DNA from: JAYPHU01 sp964611435
GTDB taxonomy: Bacteria > Pseudomonadota > Alphaproteobacteria > Rhodospirillales > UBA2165
Direction: 5' to 3'
Assembly: GCA_964611435.1 (NCBI GenBank)
Contig: CAZSXT010000004.1
Location: 1 to 64,000 of the forward strand
Length of the DNA: 64,000 nucleotides
Part shown: piece by piece, positions 61,653-64,000 of the stretch
Position numbering within the stretch: position 1 is the first letter of the stretch
Layout of the letters: every line of letters begins with the position of its first letter
Translations under genes and position numbers: made by a program
The notes under the pieces: generated by a model
Databases searched by the model: none
What the model saw: the letters and a program-made list of their open reading frames with translations, nothing else
What the model was told of the DNA's origin: nothing

Positions 61653-61864
61653 GATGTTGAACCCGTTCGTTTAATGTGGTGGCCGAAAGTGGCCAAACCG
61701 GACGGAAAAAGCAACCGCCGCGGCTGCAGTCCTCGAAGAAACATTTTGTTACACGCGTTACAAAATTTCACGCACCGATTCATGACTCCGCGGCCAAATC
61801 ACGACATGGTTATGGTGTTGGTAGTTGATGCTTTACCCCCGATCCCCACTCAAGGAGCATTCAC

Positions 61865-62065
61865 ATGAACGATATCATCTCCGCCGTTGATAACCTCGAC
61901 GTATCTCACCTGGCCGACGCCTCCCCCGACACCGCCATGTACACCGTGGACGCGCTGGACATCGCGCTGGAAGATCAAATCCGCGAACTGGTTGCCTATC
62001 GGGAAAAAATCAAGGAAAGCCGCAGCGCCCTCGTCCGCGAACTGCGCCACAAGATGGTGCATTAG
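61865..62065 (+). CDS. small acidic protein (66 residues), function unknown
   Basis: MNDIISAVDNLDVSHLADAS opens a 66-residue frame that ends REKIKESRSALVRELRHKMVH. The N-terminal half is acidic; the C-terminal half is a basic amphipathic helix. AAGGAG lies 9 nt before the ATG, a strong RBS. No family is recognised. It is immediately upstream of, and convergent with, the tRNA-Sec gene. Confidence 0.7.
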   Translation: MNDIISAVDNLDVSHLADASPDTAMYTVDALDIALEDQIRELVAYREKIKESRSALVRELRHKMVH

Positions 62066-62074
62066 GGAGAAAAC

Positions 62075-62169
62075 TGGCGGAAGAGAGTGGGAGTCGAACC
62101 CACTAAGACTGTCTTACAGCCTTCACTGGTTTTGAAGACCAGCCGGCACACCGGCACCGATTCCCTTCC
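62075..62169 (-). tRNA. selC: tRNA-Sec (anticodon TCA), CCA encoded
   Basis: On the minus strand the 95-nt sequence folds as a bacterial selenocysteine tRNA. The acceptor stem is 8 bp (GGAAGGGA pairing with TCTCTTCC, one G-U), discriminator G, then an encoded CCA. The T arm is GTGGG-TTCGACT-CCCAC. The anticodon arm is CTGGT-CTTCAAA-ACCAG with anticodon TCA (plus-strand 62133-62135), which reads UGA. The variable arm is long, with a 7-bp stem (AAGGCTG/CAGTCTT). The 8+5 acceptor-T pairing and the long extra arm separate it from tRNA-Ser and tRNA-Trp suppressors. It implies a working SelA/SelB/SelD system elsewhere in the genome. Confidence 0.95.
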
Positions 62170-62335
62170 GCAAAATCTGTGAACTGGGGTTTTAGCCCGA
62201 CTGAGCCAAAATTCAAGCAGGCACCGTTTGGAGCCGTTTGGCGTTTCAGGCGTCGGCGGATTTTATCTTCGCCCGGCCAAATGTTACCGTACGCTCTCTT
62301 AAGGTCTCTCTCAGCACCGATAGAGCGGAAATTCC

Positions 62336-63166
62336 ATGACCGAAAAAATCGAAGGACCCGGCAGCGCCATCGGCAAGATTACCACGTCCGAAGATGTGAT
62401 CACCGCGTCCCAGGCCGGCCGGCTGGCGGGCGCGCTAGGCGTCGACAATCCGGCAATTAAGAAAGGCGATGTACTGCCCAACGGCTGGCACGCGGTTTTC
62501 TTTCCCGGCCTCGCCCCCTTATCAGGTTTGGCCGAGGACGGTCAGCCGGCGTCAAATTCCCGCCTCCCGCGCCGGCGCATCATCGGCGTCCGAACCGAAT
62601 TTCACGAGCCCCTACTGATCGGCGACGACATTGTCCGGGAAACCGAAGTGATCGACGTCGTTTCCCATGACTATGGCGCGGGGCCGACCATCCTCTTCAA
62701 GGTCCGGGATCGGATCAGCTCGGCGCGCGGTCTTGCCGTCATCGAGGAGCGGGATTTCCTGAGCTTTGAGGACGGCGGGCCCGGCGAGCTTTGGCCCGCA
62801 CCTGAGATGCCGGCCGATGCGGCTTGGCGCAAATCTTATGACCCCACCCCGGTCATGATGTTCCGGCTGTCCGCTGTGCGCTACAACAGCCACCGGGTTC
62901 ACTATGACCGGGACTACGCGATGAAGGTCGAAGGATATGGCGGTCTGCTGGTGCCAGTGACCCTGGTGTCGTTCCACATGATGGAACTGTGCCGGGAACA
63001 CGCCGGCGGCAAGACGCTGAAAAGTTTCTCCTACCGCTCGGAACAACCGATCGTCGACACGGGTCCGTATGCGGTTCACGGAAAACTGGACGGCGGCCAC
63101 GCCACACTGTGGGCCACCGGCCCTGACGGCGACCTGGCCGTGACGGGCGACGCGACGGTCGGGTAG
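62336..63166 (+). CDS. MaoC/FAS1-like dehydratase-domain hydratase (mesaconyl-C4-CoA hydratase-like)
   Basis: A 276-residue double-hotdog protein. The N-terminal domain resembles the FAS1-like dehydratase domain (HAVFFPGLAPLSGLAEDGQP, RRIIGVRTEFHEPLLIGDDI) and the C-terminal half is a MaoC-type hotdog with RYNSHRVHYDRDYA as the active-site His/Asp region. Such proteins hydrate mesaconyl- or itaconyl-type CoA esters, as in the 3-hydroxypropionate-related and methylsuccinate routes. It is 166 bp from the tRNA-Sec gene, divergent from it. Specific substrate uncertain. Confidence 0.82.
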   Translation: MTEKIEGPGSAIGKITTSEDVITASQAGRLAGALGVDNPAIKKGDVLPNGWHAVFFPGLAPLSGLAEDGQPASNSRLPRRRIIGVRTEFHEPLLIGDDIVRETEVIDVVSHDYGAGPTILFKVRDRISSARGLAVIEERDFLSFEDGGPGELWPAPEMPADAAWRKSYDPTPVMMFRLSAVRYNSHRVHYDRDYAMKVEGYGGLLVPVTLVSFHMMELCREHAGGKTLKSFSYRSEQPIVDTGPYAVHGKLDGGHATLWATGPDGDLAVTGDATVG

Positions 63167-63214
63167 GGTCGGTTATTCTGCTTTTCCCCTATCAATTTGC
63201 GTCGCCCCCGGCTC

Positions 63215-63297
63215 GCGAAGCGATTGTCGGGGGTCCATGGGCATAATTTGATGGATACCCGAGACTTGGTCTCAACTATCGTTGATCCCAACTCGGG
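63215..63297 (-). repeat. REP-like palindromic dispersed repeat, copy 2
   Basis: The inverted partner of 20609-20691, same length, lying between the hydratase stop and the convergent CmcJ-family gene. The first 40 bp in the minus orientation form the CCCGAG...CTCGGG hairpin. Placed at a 3'-3' junction it may also help end both transcripts. Confidence 0.8.
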
Positions 63298-63342
63298 CAT
63301 GACGCGGTAGGGGGGAAGGAGGGGGCTAGTCGCCCCACCTTC

Positions 63343-64000
63343 CTAGAAAAACACCAATGCGCGGGATTCAACGCTTTCCCGGGGCCGGGCGTCGGGCGGG
63401 GAAGTCGGATCATCGAACGCCGTGTGCCCCGTGTAGGGTACGCCCGCGTCCTTATCACTGTCATAGACTTTGAAGATATACGTGTCTTCCGGCGACATTT
63501 CCGGAATGTAATAAAATCGGTGATCCGGATGATAAGAGATATGATAGGTCACCGCCGTCCGGTAGGAGTAACGCCGTTCCATCGCCACAAAACCAGACGC
63601 CGGTATGGTGCGCCCGTCGGCAAGGGCGAAAGGTTCGGTCATCACTGGATGGTTGATCGGCCGCCAGGTCTGCACGATGGCGAAGCGCCGCTTTAACAGT
63701 TCTTCCGCCTTTTCCTCACCCATGATGTCCTTGAGCCGCTGGCGCGCGGATCGATCCGTGTAGTCGTTGTGCACAGCCTTCACCGGCTGGCGGGTGCCCT
63801 TGGCCTCTATCACCGCATCGTTGAGGGTACGAAACGTGTGATCGAAGACGACAACCTCGCGCGCGCCCATGGCGTCCTTAATGATCTCGGCCACTTCGAA
63901 ATCGTAAACCCGCTTTACCTCGTCCTTGTCATAGAAGTCCTGCACCTTGGACGGAATGTGCGCGATGGAAAACCCGTGAGTCCTCAGATCGAAGGAGTCC
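63343..64000 (-). CDS. CmcJ/NvfI-family oxidoreductase (partial, 5' end beyond the window)
   Basis: The frame is open from the window edge to its stop at 63343, giving 218 C-terminal residues. DSFDLRTHGFSIAHIPSKVQ at the edge and DFYDKDEVKRVYDFE are the expected start of the family's conserved region. Other hallmarks are AVHNDYTDRSARQRL (His-x-Asp pair), TWRPINHPVMTEPFALADGR and DHRFYYIPEMSPEDTYIFKV, with a C-terminal RESVESRALVFF. Members include fungal and bacterial CmcJ-like enzymes of secondary metabolism, with hydroxylase or methoxy-transfer roles suggested. Biochemical role here is unknown. Only about 50-80 N-terminal residues are missing. Confidence 0.82.
   Translation of the reverse strand, partial: DSFDLRTHGFSIAHIPSKVQDFYDKDEVKRVYDFEVAEIIKDAMGAREVVVFDHTFRTLNDAVIEAKGTRQPVKAVHNDYTDRSARQRLKDIMGEEKAEELLKRRFAIVQTWRPINHPVMTEPFALADGRTIPASGFVAMERRYSYRTAVTYHISYHPDHRFYYIPEMSPEDTYIFKVYDSDKDAGVPYTGHTAFDDPTSPPDARPRESVESRALVFF

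Noticed and set aside
61741..61770. GTTACA-CGC-GTTACA direct repeat upstream of the small protein gene
   Set aside because: Only two 6-bp copies; could be an operator half-site pair but too short to support a call.
1..64000. CRISPR arrays, insertion sequences, prophage genes, rRNA
   Set aside because: No regularly spaced repeats, transposase or phage proteins, or ribosomal RNA signatures were found.

Overview
The window is a dense, high-GC bacterial chromosome segment (roughly 60% GC by eye) with about 60 protein genes. Gene content points to an alphaproteobacterium, probably a free-living aerobic heterotroph of marine or Rhodospirillales type: malate synthase G, TRAP and TTT substrate transporters, KatG, many amidohydrolase, enolase and thiamine enzymes, and REP-like palindromic intergenic repeats. 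The taxonomic call is inference from gene content; no rRNA is present.

Layout. 1-13.1 kb: a partial malate synthase G, a KefB-type antiporter, a hydrolase, a YtkA/di-haem peroxidase fusion, an FAD monooxygenase, katG, a class II glutamine amidotransferase, a thiol-dioxygenase-like cupin and an amidase. 13.2-22.8 kb: a thioredoxin-fold protein whose first redox cysteine is an in-frame TGA, a cyclic-nucleotide-binding protein, a small lipoprotein, a beta-hydroxyacid dehydrogenase, a DsbA/pirin/cupin/GST operon and a hybrid-free sensor kinase. 22.8-32.3 kb: a nine-gene minus-strand operon joining a selenoprotein-B-family-like protein, rhodanese, extradiol dioxygenase, hydrolase, Ldh-type dehydrogenase, TRAP transporter and quinone oxidoreductase, with a divergent ACMSD-like amidohydrolase. 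It looks like an aromatic or heterocyclic catabolic unit. 32.3-49.8 kb: two MFS exporters, an enolase-superfamily enzyme, an FAD oxidoreductase, an EamA exporter, a TPR protein, a thiamine-diphosphate enzyme, tryptophan 2,3-dioxygenase with an in-frame TAG, an SDR, a gamma-glutamyltransferase and a MetE-like methyltransferase. 49.8-53.1 kb: a TctABC transporter. 53.4-60.9 kb: a complete type I secretion locus (TolC, FecR/RTX substrate, ABC exporter, HlyD). 60.9-64 kb: enoyl-CoA hydratase, a small protein, tRNA-Sec, a FAS1/MaoC-type hydratase and a partial CmcJ/NvfI-family protein.

The most important observation links two distant sites. The minus strand at 62075-62169 encodes a tRNA-Sec (UCA anticodon, 8-bp acceptor stem, long variable arm). 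The gene at 13218-13748 is a signal-peptide-bearing TlpA/thioredoxin-like protein whose CxxC motif reads UGA-Leu-Ser-Cys, followed at the expected distance by a 6-bp hairpin with a CGGGC loop that fits a bacterial SECIS element. Together they indicate a translated selenoprotein that ordinary gene callers would split or call a pseudogene. A Cys-containing homologue of the glycine/D-proline reductase selenoprotein B family (30298-31224) is a further selenium-related signal.
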